Shown here: positions 12,306 to 25,000 of the stretch, one piece after another
Numbering within the stretch: the first letter of the stretch is position 1
Layout of the letters: every line of letters starts with the position of its first letter
Origin: Tribonema minus
Taxonomy: Eukaryota; Sar; Xanthophyceae; Tribonematales; Tribonemataceae
Assembly (NCBI GenBank): GCA_017506865.1
Contig: JAFCMP010000046.1
Coordinates: 1,178,001-1,242,000 of the forward strand
DNA: 64,000 nt
Direction: 5' to 3'
Translations under genes and position numbers: made by a program
Notes under the pieces: model-generated
The model's input: only the letters and a program-made list of their open reading frames with translations
What the model was told of the DNA's origin: nothing
Databases searched by the model: none

Positions 12306-15300
12306 TCAGGGGGTGACTTCCTTGAGCAGCCAGAACCCAGCAACCTGATCAATGTCAGGGTCCTCCTGAACTGCCACAAAATGCAGGCCACCTAGGCTCC
12401 TCTTGCCTGCCTCGAAGTTCTGTCGCAGTGCACACAGGCAAGACACGGCGAAGAAGGTCAGAACGCAATTGCAAAGCTCATATTGCAGAGCAGCAAGTCT
12501 AGGGCGTATTTAAAAAAAATCAGGCCTCACATGCTATGTGGCGATACTGACACGGTTGGGGATATGTAAGGAGAATGCGTGCCGGAAGCATTCTCGAGTC
12601 CAGGGATCATGCCAGCGCGGGGCTCCTATGGCCGTCACACAACCATAGTGTGCGATTTTTGCACTACCCGCCATGAAGTATACAGCCATTGCTTTTTTCA
12701 CCATGTACCGTCCAGAAGCCATGTGAGACTCTGGAAGAAGCCATGGGAGGCAGTGCTCTACACACAGCTAATGTTCGCTGTAGGTGACCATCATGTAAGC
12801 TATGGAGCTTGACGAGTGTAGGTGTGAAGTCACTGTTGAAGGCAACAGTAAAGATGGCGGCGTATATGAACATGGAGAAGCAAGCCTGCCAGAAACGTCA
12901 CAACATAACTGGCAGAACAATGAGGAACAATTGTAGTTTCACTACACTTTTATTGCACAAATGGCCATGCATTGTTCCAAGTACTTCGAAGTGCTTTTCC
13001 CTGATAGGGTTAGGGTTACGTAGAGTTAGGGTCGAGCCAAGCGAGCGCAACATACACAGCATATGAGCGGCTGTACCTGCGCTTCTGCGCGCTGGTCGTC
13101 TGTGACGCGCGCCACGAGGTACTGCGTGCTGATGCCACACTCCATCACGAGCTCACGCCTCTTGAGGTCGGCCTTCATGAAAGCCACCTCCAAACCCGAA
13201 AGCCACGTCGCAAGAGGGAGAGCGCGCCTGAGGAATGCACATGTGGACACGGCGCGCGTTTCGTTAGAGCTTTATGCATATGCAGCATACTTCTCCCTGA
13301 TCCACGTGCTGCGTGAATGCAGCATGGACTTTTCAAAGACATCTCATTACACAGACCAGCATGCCGCTTTCGAGAGGTCAGGATCAGAGGAGCTGGGCAT
13401 GAGTCATACTGGTGACAGTTACAGCCAAATCACCCCCCACACATCAATGATCTTCAGCAAACAGGCAAAGTTCAAAGCATGTGGCAGCACTGCACGGGAC
13501 TCACTTGGTGAACACAGCCAGCCCCTGCACCATGGCATCATCGGGTATCTCAGGATCGATGGGGCAGAGCCGGCCCAGTCCAATGTTGGAGTCATCGATG
13601 GACCCCCCCTTGCGGAACTCGCTCACTGGCAGCGCCACAAACGCATACTTGTCCCCGCGCAGCGCATCTGGCAACCGTGATGGTGTCCTGCGATCATGAA
13701 CACGAAATGAATGCAACATTCACATTCATGAATGATTTGCGATGCGCAAGGCGGTCAAGACGTTAAGACAGCAACGTCATGGATGCGTCAGACTTAAGTG
13801 GTGTTAAAACGTCACACATTTACAGAGCGTTGTGCACAGCAATCGCAGCGACATTGAATGGACACTGCAGACGTGCTCACAAAGGAGCACGCAGGCAAGT
13901 CTGTGCACAATTTAGTGGTGGTGATATATTCACATCTCATCTGGCAAGAGGACAGTAGACGAATGGAACCACTTCAAATGCCAACTATATGATGGCACGT
14001 GAAACAGCCATGTACAGCATGCCAATGCTGCTTGAAACAAAAGCATTGTGTGCCAGCGGTGCACAGTTTGAGCTGTCAGTCAGTCAAGGACAATGTCCCG
14101 GCTTTTAGAGTGGTTCGTAGGAGCATATACGCACACATGCATGTGCTGCTACCAAATCCAGCAGGCAAAGGCTTCCGTCACGCAACAACAAGCGAGCACC
14201 TGGCCTTAAATGTCTGGACAATAAAATGAGCAAACCGTGCACAGTTGAGGCGACTTCCCCTGCACCCACAGCCAGATAGCGAGGTGCGGAGTTCACGTCT
14301 ATCACCAAAGCTGCCACAGGACCAGGCAAAATTCACGCTCTTTTACAACCCTGAGCCTAAATCCCCTCGTCATGCCCTAAACCAAAGGCAACAGTCAGGT
14401 GAACTGCGGGGTTGCAAGTGGGCATGCCACAGCATCCAGTGTTGAAAATTTCCGCTCTGCTTCCGTGTCAAAAAAAGGCCTTTGTGATACTTGCAGAGAT
14501 CCATACATCACGGCATACGCATGTGACCATCAACCACCGTGAGCACCGCTGCCTCACGAGGCATTTGAGCAAAACCAGCATTGTCGGCGACACCTCATAG
14601 CGCACCTGATGTCAAAGAATTTTCCCTAAAACAGATTGGCGTATATTCATATATCATGGCGCACCTGATGTCAAAGAAATTTCCCTGAGTCATGGTTGGC
14701 GTATACCCCTCCATCTCTGGGTAGACATTCCGCTCGCGCGCCTCCAGCCAATTGTACAGGGCGTACGTTGTGCGGCAAGGCCGGACAGTCACGTCCACCT
14801 GTTGAAGTGTTGAAGGTGAAGTTGTGAACTCTGGTGATCAGAACTGCATGTCACGCATGGTTGGTAGAACCGCCCCACAACTGCGCAGAGCTTGTGAGGC
14901 GAACTCAGGCTGTTGGAAGTGGACAGAGAGTGGCACAGCATGGCGAACAAACACACGTAGTGAGGAGTGACTTCCCCAATTCTGCAAATGCATAGGTGAA
15001 GGTATCCAGTTATCAAATGATTCATTTGAGAACATCTTTTTGAAACGATCGAACCATGACGTTGATGGCAGCTGCGTTTCCATGGCACAGTGGTTTGCGT
15101 ACGCTCTTGAACAGTCACTGATTGGTGCATCATTGGGACAAACAGGTGAAACCAACAGTGCACACGCACGCAACATAGGCATGGGCCGCATGCTTACACG
15201 CACAGCAAGAGCAGCTACACACACATTCGTCTTGCAGTGCTGAAGGCGGCCAAGAAGGCATCAGTAGCACCACTATGAAATCATTGGGCATGTTGCAATG

Positions 15301-18300
15301 CAGGCAACAATGGAAAACCTGATGCAGTTGAAGTATCGTAATATCAAAGTTGAACTCACCTCGCTCAGTGCAATGTTGATCATGTTGAACATAGCGTTGC
15401 GGAAGAAACGGATGGTCGATGGCCGCAGTGGTGCCTGCACCAATGACATCACAACGAAGTCATGAGCACACAAGCACCTAGTGGCATACAATGTTGCAGC
15501 CAACTCATGTGAGAAGCATACTTTAGAAAGGAAACATTTTGAGTGGGTACAAGTGTAGCTCTACTTCCAGGCTCAGCATCCAATGAGTGCACACTACTGA
15601 AATATATTGATATACGAAGTATGAGTGCGCACTATTGAAAACCCGCCGTGCGGCGTGTGCCACTGCTTCTGTAACACCTGCACACCGCCTGAATAGACCG
15701 CCTCAATGGGCCAAACGGCCACATAGTGCCATACAATGCCTATGTCATGGCTGAACAATCAAACAGCATCATAACCTCGTCGTGACGGCTTGCGGTAGGC
15801 AGGCGCAGGGCTTATGCCCACAACATGCTGAGCGTCATGGGTGCGGTATGCAGTGGGTGTGCTGCGGAGTTTCAAGCTGCGTCCCACAATACTGCAAAGT
15901 ACATTGTAGTGCTAGGCAATGTTGTTAATCCCGTGCCCCCGGGGGGGGAAGGGAGTTACCGGGAGCAAGGGAGCGACCAGGATCTGAAGGGTGCTCCCGG
16001 CACTCCCGGCTGACCCCAGTTGAAGTAAGCCAAGCCCTAGTTGGAGTTCAGCTACATGAGTGGCACACGCACTCTCTCCTCATTGATAAGCATGCTGCCA
16101 CACCGCCTCAACGCCTCACACTGTCTGACAACACTCAGGCTGTCTCACAACACACGTGTGGCGCCTGTGAAGTTCAACGGGAAGTAATATGACTGTTTTT
16201 CAAAACGTAAAACAATGCAGAGCAGCGCAGCAGGCAGAGGCCACGCTAGCGCAAAACTTGCAGTACTTCACAACTAACTTCAAAGTCCGTAAGCCGGGAG
16301 TGCCGGGAGCGATTCAGATCCTGGCTACTCCCGCGGGAGCACGGGCGCGAGTGCCTCAAAGCGCCGGGATTAACAACACTGGTGCTAGGCGTTGCGGTTC
16401 TGACTGGAGAGTCTTCCTTGCAATGGCAAGGGAAGCTACTTCAATTGAACCGTTGCAGTAGCGTAGCATCCTTCAGGGCGCTGAGACAGATGTGCATCAT
16501 GCGTCAGCGCATGGACATTTGCGACATGCTTTTGCATGCAAGGCAAGGGTTCAACCAGCTTTAACACAAGTACTCCATTGTATGATTGAGGCAACAGTCA
16601 GAACCAGCACGCCCTGCTACATGGCTCAGTACAATTGCCCACAAATTGAGAACCGCTTTCTCACACCAGCGAAACGTAGTAGTGGAATTTAACCCTAACC
16701 CAGCCCTAACCCTGGGCGCGGCCCGTGTACCCACGCGTCATCATTGCTCAGCAAGCTCCGCAAGTTGAAGGTGAGGAACGTGAATGGATGCGTACCGGCC
16801 TCTACGCAGTACGCATCCATTCACGTTCCTCACCTTCAACTTGCGGAGCTTGCTGAGCAATGATGACGCGTGGGTACACGGGCCGCGCTCAAGGTTATGT
16901 TGGGGCTGGGCTAGGATTAGGGCTAGTCATTATCGCCTTTACTCACAGTGAACTGTAGGGCGAATATCAAGCGTCTGCAAGAGCTAGGGGTGGAGTGCTT
17001 TCTCTAGAGAGGTACATCCCAACAGCAACACGTCCTGCATGTCAACCTTTACATACCAGCCAAATCGTTCAGATCAATCCATCGCGAGTATTGTCCCTAG
17101 AGCAATCTCGCTAAAAGAAGCATTACATCACAGCTCAATTGAAATGCAGTTGTGAGCAATGCGGCGCTCGCTCACCTCCTCAATTATCCTCTCCACCGCC
17201 TTGCGCACTTCCCTGGAGTTGACCATGTTGGAGGGTATCCGCTCCACGTGCTTGAAGTTCCCCGTGCTGTCGCACAACAGCAGCTCCCACAGCTTTTTCC
17301 CATCCTTGCCCACCACTGGCCTGGATCATCAGCAAGAGAATGATTCCAGCACTTTATATGTACACTCATTAATGCACTCACTATTATATATCCACAGAAG
17401 ATGCTTCATCTGTGTTCACGATGGCGAGTTGCTGCCCAACAGAATCTTCAATGGAGTGACAGCTTGAAAGGGTAAAATAAGAAGTGCCGCAACGATTACT
17501 ACTATGGCAGGTGGTCAGCAAGAGGGGCGCCCTGTGGCTGCAAGAAGCGTTCCCCTTGCCTATGTTCTGGACTATAGCCAGTCTCTTAGCTTGACGATTG
17601 CGATGGTACAAGTGCTGTGCACTGTGTACATGCTACAGCAACACCACAAACAGCATCGGTTCGCAAATGAAACGAGAGCTGGGTTGCACTTGAAGCACCT
17701 CAATACGCCGCCTGACTCAACTGACCAAACCGAATATTTGAGCAACATGGAGCTCCATGCATCCATATTCATCTGAGAAAGGCAGAGTGTATGCTGACTC
17801 TTGGTTGGTATAACTTGCCACGGCAGTGCAACTTACGCCAAATCCTTTTTGGTGACACAAGAACAGAGAGGTCCACTGGCAAATTTCTTGAGTGAAAGTG
17901 AGGTTGTTGTGTTGTGTAGCCAGCACAAATCCTCAGTGCACAAGTGTGCGCTGACGCAAAGGCACTGTGTCAATCGTGGTGTTTGGTGGTGATCACAGAC
18001 AGTTGCTGCGTCATGTCAGGATGCGTGTGTACCATTTATAAAGCTGTTGTGCTGGCAGAGCATGGTCAATGACCACCAGATTATTCAGGATGAGTCATCC
18101 TGTATGTCACCACCATGTTGACTATGTAATTGCGATGATACGCAGTGGCGCTACCTGGGCACAACCGGTGCGTCTGTATCCCCAACGACAGTTATCTGAA
18201 GTCGAAGAGGACGATGTGATGATTTCATGCACCATGTACGTGAATTGTGGGCTGTGTTGGATGAGGCGGTGACAGCAATTGCAGCTGCCAATCGTGAGCT

Positions 18301-18952
18301 CTCTGATTTCGCTACAAATTTGTGTGCTGAGTCACTGGATTCTCAATACTTCAACTTGATGCTGTAGTCTTGAAATTGTCAGTCAAGTGAACAGCGCCAC
18401 TGAGCGTGGGAGGACAATATTGTAGAAAGCGTACCTGCTATACACGTCCATTTCCCATTGATCGCTTATTGTGGCTCCTGGCTCGATAGTTGTTTCACTG
18501 GCTCCCAGAGGCAGAGGTGCTGCCGTCGCCACGGCCCCTGCATCGCCGCTGTCCTGTGTCTGGTGCAATCGCAATGCTCTTTCCACCAGCTGATGATGTT
18601 GTCGCACGCTGAACACTCTGCTCCCGGCACTCTGCGTGTACAACAAGCATCGTTGTACAACAAAAGCATCAGACTTGCATTTGCACTGCATGGGTTCATA
18701 GGGAGGTTGCACTGTGCAAGCGTGATGGTGCCAGCGATCCAATGGAAGCACGCAGCAGCACCTAGTCGGCTCACAAGGACCGTCTCATAGGCGTCCAAAG
18801 CAGGCTTGCAGGATCATGATTGATGAGCAAATACAGCGCAGGCGGGCGCAGTTCAAGGTTGGTGGACGCACCGTGAAGGTCGCCGGCGCGAATGCGTGGC
18901 CACAGGGCAGCAATGCCGCCGCTGCAGCCGCGAGAAGCCGTCGACAACGCAT
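12306..18952 (-). CDS. TAB2: Tab2/ATAB2-like plastid translation factor (DUF1092)
   Basis: Eight exons: 18952-18872, 18631-18435, 17320-17176, 15434-15360, 14798-14665, 13687-13505, 13227-13077 and 12419-12306; 1080 nt, 359 aa, all phases agree. The N-terminus is MRCRRLL, an Ala/Leu core, then GHAFAPATF, a complex-plastid presequence. The mature protein follows the family order: WEMDVYSRPVV-GKDGKKLWELLLCD, IRFFRNAMFNMI, YALYNWLEARERNVYP, DKYAFVALPVSEF, PLATWLSGLEV, CGISTQYLVA and the C-terminal GLHFVAVQEDPD...GFWLL. Family members bind plastid mRNA: Tab2 activates psaB translation in Chlamydomonas, and ATAB2 is needed for photosystem I and II proteins in Arabidopsis. The length fits the family. 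Introns carry a hAT MITE, a perfect palindrome and a duplicated exon-5 donor. It shares a 134-bp upstream region with the fibrillin gene. Confidence 0.9.
14597..14645 (-). repeat. Duplicate of Tab2 exon 5 end plus splice donor
   Basis: The intron just past exon 5 (14798-14665) contains a diverged copy of the exon's last about 30 bases and its GTGCGCYATG donor: TTCTTTGACATCAG followed by GTGCGCTATGA at 14597-14645, against GTGCGCCATGA at the real junction. The copy lies about 65 bp downstream of the original. Confidence 0.75.
15917..16381. mobile_element. Non-autonomous hAT element (MITE) in a Tab2 intron
   Basis: The 465-bp element has terminal inverted repeats of about 17 bp (CA[A/G]TGTTGTTAATCCCG) and an exact 8-bp target duplication, GTGCTAGG, at 15909-15916 and 16382-16389. 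Ends of the CA...TG type with 8-bp duplications are diagnostic of the hAT superfamily. The arms extend inward for more than 100 bp as imperfect inverted repeats rich in CCGGGAGTGCCGGGAG-like motifs. It has no transposase. Confidence 0.85.
16716..16888. repeat. Perfect 80-bp inverted repeat with 13-bp loop
   Basis: Arms 16716-16795 and 16809-16888 are exact reverse complements. Outside them are imperfectly inverted CCCTAACCC-like (left, from 16691) and GGGCTAGGATTAGGG-like (right, to 16924) sequences. It lies in the Tab2 intron between the third and fourth exons. No target duplication was found, so its class is open; a fold-back chimera in the assembly cannot be excluded. Confidence 0.95.
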
Positions 18953-19086
18953 GTTTTGATATCGATCGAAGGCTGGAGTTCTGGATGGGAGAAAACGCTT
19001 GTTTAGCTCCCCGTGACCTTGTTGAATGCAATCTCAATTCGAGTTTGAGCCCACACCTCAGGCAGCCGACAAGCAGCTACGGAGCG
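18953..19086. promoter_or_regulatory. Compact bidirectional promoter between Tab2 and fibrillin genes
   Basis: Only 134 bp separate the start codons of two divergently transcribed genes for plastid proteins, so 5' UTRs and core promoters of both must lie here or overlap the coding ends. The interval includes the palindromic GATATCGATCGA near the Tab2 side. I see no convincing TATA box. Confidence 0.65.
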
Positions 19087-22000
19087 ATGGCGAAGCAGTT
19101 GAGGGTGCTGGCGCTGGCGCCTCTGTGCGCTCAAGCGTTTGTTGGCGTGCGGCCGGGGGGGTTCACTGTGCAGGTGGTGCACAAGCGTGGGTATGTGAAC
19201 ACAATGGCAGCCAGCACCCAGCCCGACAACAGGCAAGATAACAACGAGTGCAGTGTCCTTGCACCATCATCACATTTGCGAAAGTGCGGTAGCACCTGCC
19301 TTCCGTTCAGTTGAGCCGCAGCAGCAACCGAGCAAGAGCAACAACAGGACTTTTGCCCAACTGTGAAAATCAGGATGATCTCTCCTGATTGTTGCAAACG
19401 CGAGCAAACAGATCGATCGCATCGCCGCAATGCACAGTGTTCCAGCAGCACAGCACCGCCATCGTTGGTGTGCTCGGCACCTGCATCTCCGCTGCAGAGA
19501 GGCGGAGCAGCTGGCTTATATGCGCAGCCCACAGCAGCAGCCCCATATAAGTTGTTCATATAAAGTTCTGCCTCGCGGGGTAGCGAGCGTGCTCTGTGGA
19601 TTTCACGATGATGATGACGCCATCAAGCCGTACTTGAGAGCAGCAGCTTGTCGTTGTTGGGCTTGGCAGGTTGTTCGACTCAATCAGGCGTCCGTGACTG
19701 CGCCTGTTTTCAGCTGCAAACCGCAAGAGCATGCGGTCGATACAAAGCGAATCATCATTCGTTTCCCCTAGAGCCGCTTAATTCATGTATTCTTGTGGGT
19801 CGACCGCCACGATTGCCATGGTGACGCTGTTTCCTCAGCAATTTCGCTATTCATTGGCAAAGCTTCGCTATTTTTCATGCACAACTCACTGCCACAAGCA
19901 ATTACATCTAGCATCAATGCCATGTCAAATGGCAGTTTCAAAGCAGAATACTTGCTGCATTACGGGTGTCCCTGCCAGCCATATGTATTATTATGATTGC
20001 AGCTGCCAAAAAAATTATACACCACATAATGGCTTTTGTTATGAAAGCAGCATGAACTATTGAACACACATCACCAGGCAGTTTGCTGCACGCCATTGCA
20101 CACTACATGCATGATGGCCTTCATTTTCTGATCGTGCTGGAGCCTGTTTCGATTGCAAATCAAGCGTTGAGTGAGAATCTGGTTGAGTTCACCAAATGCG
20201 CAACTCTGCTGCGGACACCAGAGCACTGTGACAGCAGCTCTGCCTGGTCTGCTGAGGTCATGTGCAGTCATCTTTAAGGTCTTCATTATGCGCAATACTT
20301 GATGGCCAAGTAGCATGCCAGGGATAAGCTCATGCTGCAGAGCGGCCAGGCTATGCACATAAACCAAATCAAGCGCAATATAGGGATTATCGAACAAGAA
20401 TGAAATCGCAAGCGCACTGTGCTACAAATCATGCCTTTCACGACACGAAAGTACAATTTGTATTCCTACCACAGGCACCATTTTCACGATCAGGCAAAGT
20501 CTACGATAGGCTATTACAGTCATGTGGAACAGCGAAACTGCAGTATTGCTGTGTCCTTCAAATTCAGTATGTCAGTCATGCGCTCAAGTGCAACACAATG
20601 AAATGTAGATTACATTCACCCGCTCCCCAATAACCACCCATCTTCACATCACGGGATGGCTCAACGTGTTGCTTCAACTTGCACTTTTTTTTCCTGCAGT
20701 GACGCTCACACAGTCGTGGAGGAGGTGGGGGAGAAGCTAAGGGATGCCATTATGGATGCCTCAGACACGGTATGGTCAGCGGTGGAAACGAAGTTGGCAG
20801 AGGTGCGCACCCTTGCTTCGAGACACTTGAAGGACTCTCCAAATTCAAGCATGGTTCTCAGATGCCATTAGAAGTTACGGAAACAATATACCAAATTCAC
20901 GTCAAACTTTATGTAGATGACACTGGTGCAAGTAGTTTAATTCATATTCACATGTTGTAGGCGATGACGAGCGCCAGGTACTGCTATGAACAGACGTGAG
21001 GTGCATTCTCAAGGTAATTTCCTTCCAGTTGCATCATTTCAGTTGCTCATCAAGTTGCGCCATGCGCTTGCTGCCGCAAGGCAAGCGCCCGTGCTGGCCT
21101 GTGGGATTGTATTCCTTCATTACAACACATCTTGGTGACAAACTTTCAATTGTGATACTTCAAGAGATGCCACTAACAGACTGAGACCCACTTTGAACTC
21201 TGGACTAAGCGTTTGGCAGTTGCAGAAAGCTCTAGTACCTCACTCAGGTACCTCAAGCATGCATCGCGCAGGGCAGACATGGGTGTGGCGTTGAGCACAA
21301 GTGAAAGCGCAACTCAAAGTATTTGAGGTTGCGCTTCCGGGCCTGATCAGATTGGGCACAATGTGGCTCACACAACAGCACTGAAACTCTGCCTTGTCAA
21401 CTGTAGTCGCGCAATGTCACCCCATTTGCCAGGAGCGGCTGTGCGTATTTTCACAGCCAGCAGCATAGTTACACCTGTAGATGTGCGCCCGTGTAGTCTT
21501 ATGTTGAGCTCTCTTGCGAAATAGACCGTGCCTCTACAACTTGTTCGAAAGCCAGGCTTGGTGACAAGGTGGCGTGTGCACACACCGCGGCGCCAGTTTC
21601 TAGTCCATTGCGCATGAGTGATCCCAAGTCTGACGGGCGCTATGCCTGTTGCTGCTATAGTATACCGCCTCAGTGCCCATCATGTCGTGGACTCTCTACT
21701 CAAATCCAAGCGCAGAAACAACATGCCACGGCATCAGCACTAGTGTGTATGGCAGGTATATTGAAGGCATTGCCCTACTAGTTGCGTCACAGCAGACTGT
21801 GTCACTCAGATTTCTTGCCAAACCACTATAGTCTTGCAGCCAAGTAGAGCTTGCATCACACAAGCGATCATAGTATGCTCATCATACAACGCAATCACTT
21901 CCTTATGAAGAATCAACCTTAACACGAACGGTCGAATCATGTGACATGGATGGCAACATCATTCCAGGGACTGAACACAAGAGTGGTCACAACACAAGGC

Positions 22001-25000
22001 GCAGTGCGACGTCACTACCTACACTGAGCATGCGCGTACCATCGCATATTCCAAGGAAGCCTTGCAAGGATGGTCTATAGAAGCGTCATACTTACCGTGC
22101 TCATTCTGTGTGCAGCAAAAGGCGGCTGACATACATCCCCTAGAGGACCTTGGCAAAATGCTCATGGAGCTGGAAGACAAGTATTTTGCCACCAGTTCTG
22201 CCGCGTCACCGACATCGAGCTACCTGTCCACCCTGGGAGGCTCCCCAACGCCACCTCCACTCAACATCACCGCAGAGCCGGAGGTGCGCAATTTTGATAA
22301 ACGACAGTTGGTGCCATGCGGCAGCATATACTTCTCAGCAAGCACGTTGGACTGCATTGTGCAACTTTTGAACTTCTGCGCAGATTTCATTTTAGTAGTG
22401 GTAGTGGCTACACCGTGTACACGGCAGATTCAGTCAGTGTCATCCTGGAGCTAAGTTCTCATGCTGAATTTGTGGTGCAGCCTGACAGGCTTTCTTGCGC
22501 CGCTCACACCCGACATTTGCCAAGCTGCAAATTTTACACTTGAAGTGCTTTGAAGAGCTTATTGTCGTGAAGGCAGGATAATTTGCTGGTTCAACCACAA
22601 CGGACAGGTCCTCTGCGTTGATGTGAAATCTCCACATTTTGTTGCCCACCTCCCTTTGCAGCCAATGAGCACAAGCGGCAGACTGTGACTCTCCAGTGCC
22701 CTGCTTTTTCACATTCTACCACTTCCTTGGCGCAGGAGGTGATCACAATGGAGGCCTCAGTTGCAGAAATTGCTGCCGAATTGGATACGGGCGCTGAGGC
22801 TGCTGAGGCCATCGGCGGCACACCAGTGCCGGCGGTGGCAGCTCCTGTGCAAGAAGCCAGGTATGCATTGCAGTTGAAGTTGTTGACGCTCTCCTATGTG
22901 AAGTTGTCGAGCTGGCGGCGACGGCCAGAGTTGGCATACGTGCCAAAGGCTAGTGTGGATATGCACACACATTTTGAGGTTTACTGTCACACCCAGAGAA
23001 CACAAATTGAGGAATTACGCAGGAAGCCATTCAACTCACCGCTTGGTTGTCGTCGTTGTCGTAGGTGCCGGTGCTGGTTTTGCACTTGTCGTCATCAGTG
23101 TGCATCTCATCGTTGTGAATCTGAACCACACCTAGATACCAGACTAAGCACTTTCATCTCGTGAGGCATCTAGATCTGTAATCTGGCACTGCGTTACCAT
23201 TGGGAATGATGTCATGTGGGTTGCTTGATCACGTACATGGCAACAGATCTTGTGCGCTTAGGCGACTTGTTGAAAGGCGCTGTCCCTCGCACTTATATCT
23301 TAGTTTGGGAATGCAATGCAATGCTTACGTAGCTCTCTCTCTCTTTCGATCTCTCTCTCCGTCTCTGTTTGCCCCAGTGCGACAGTGGGCAGTGAGGCCA
23401 AGGCGGTGCCGAGCGCTGCTGTGGCCACACCTGCGGCACCGCCAGCCAAGGCCACACCAGCCAAGCAGGTAATGATACCAACTGCTGTAGGTGCTGCGTC
23501 CTTATGCCAGTATGTACGTCGGCAGAGTTGATGTACCGGACAACCCACGGCGCTACAGCTGCACGTTTGTCAACACGGTAGTTGTGATTAACGCAACATG
23601 TCAGAACACATGCCACTGCGACTTTTGGTCCCAACAAGCCCGTTGCCATGTCGAGCAAGTGTGCTCATGCAACTAACACTACACAAAAGAACACATGAAG
23701 TTTGGTAAATGTGCCTAGAAACACATGACTTGTGTTTGCGTCACCGTGGATGTCTGCCTGCCTGAGAGCGACGTCAGAGCTGCCGTACAACTGAGGTTCC
23801 ATGTAGGCTACTGTAGCTATGCAGTTTTGCGCTATGTTACTACTCCGCCTACGGATGATGTGCATTATTCCGGCGTGTGGTTTGCTGCACAGTCACGCGC
23901 TGCCGTGCTCTGCGTTGTGTCTATGACCATACAACTGGCTGCTGACGATTGTGAGGATAGGGCTGGGGTTTGGGTATGGGATCACACTTAAACCAGAGGA
24001 GCCCTGACTGTGAAGACAGGCAGCTGTGCATCATGTGCCTACAATCGTCGTGAGTGCTTTTCCCATCGTGAGCACCTCAGCACCTGTTGGCGCTACTTGA
24101 TGAGAGTTCCTGGCACTGGCGCTGACATTGTGGGTGCTGGACTAAGATATTCCTGGGTACTTGCTTAAGTAACCAACGCTGCAAGACTCCGCCATTACAC
24201 GAATCACCCATGCAATATGGAGTCTCCCATTGGAAGAGTCCAGCCTTGGCATGCAGCTGCCACCACATACAATCTCCTTCTGATAGGCTACCAGCAACCC
24301 GCTGACACGTGAACTTTCAACGTTGCCTGTGCCCCTGATGGCCGTCCAAGGCTGACACGTAAACTTTCAACGTTGCCTGTGCCCCTGATAGCAGTCCAAG
24401 GCGGGCCTGGACCTGCAGCGGCCGGCCCAGGTGCAGAACGTCATTGAGTCGCTGCAAAAGCGGGCAGTGGCCATGTACAAGGTGAGCACAGCTTTGCCAC
24501 TGACCTCACCTTCACCCCACTTCACCAGCGTCATATTATGTTGTGAACGCGAGGCTGAATGGCGCCTGCCTCAATGAATGAAATGCCTCCGTTTAGTCAA
24601 TGTGCTTTGGTTCATCAGAAACGAATCAAAAGATCATAGAGCTCCAGGTGACAAGGAGTGGTCGCAAGAGCTTTCCACCAATAACCGCGGTCGCCGCTGC
24701 TGCAGTCATTGGCCATGAGTCAATTGTCAGAGAATGTCCATACGGTGCACTGTGCCGGGATGTTGTGCAGCACAAAGTCGCATACATGTATGTCTGGACG
24801 TAATACTTGTTCTTGGCAGCAGCTGTCCCCATGGCTGCAGCAAAGCTGGATTACGCAAGAAAGCCAGCGCATTTGCCACAGAGCATTCTACATGAACAAA
24901 AACTGTGCCATGTATGAACTAATGGCATAATGTGCACGTGCATGGACCACATTCACTCACAAGCGCACGCTGAGCTAAACCGGCCTCTCACACCACGATG

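Noticed and set aside
12534-13066. Exon candidates between the last two Tab2 exons
   Set aside because: Exons 13227-13077 and 12419-12306 join in phase and restore the family C-terminus (GLHFVAVQ ... GFWLL), so the interval is intron.
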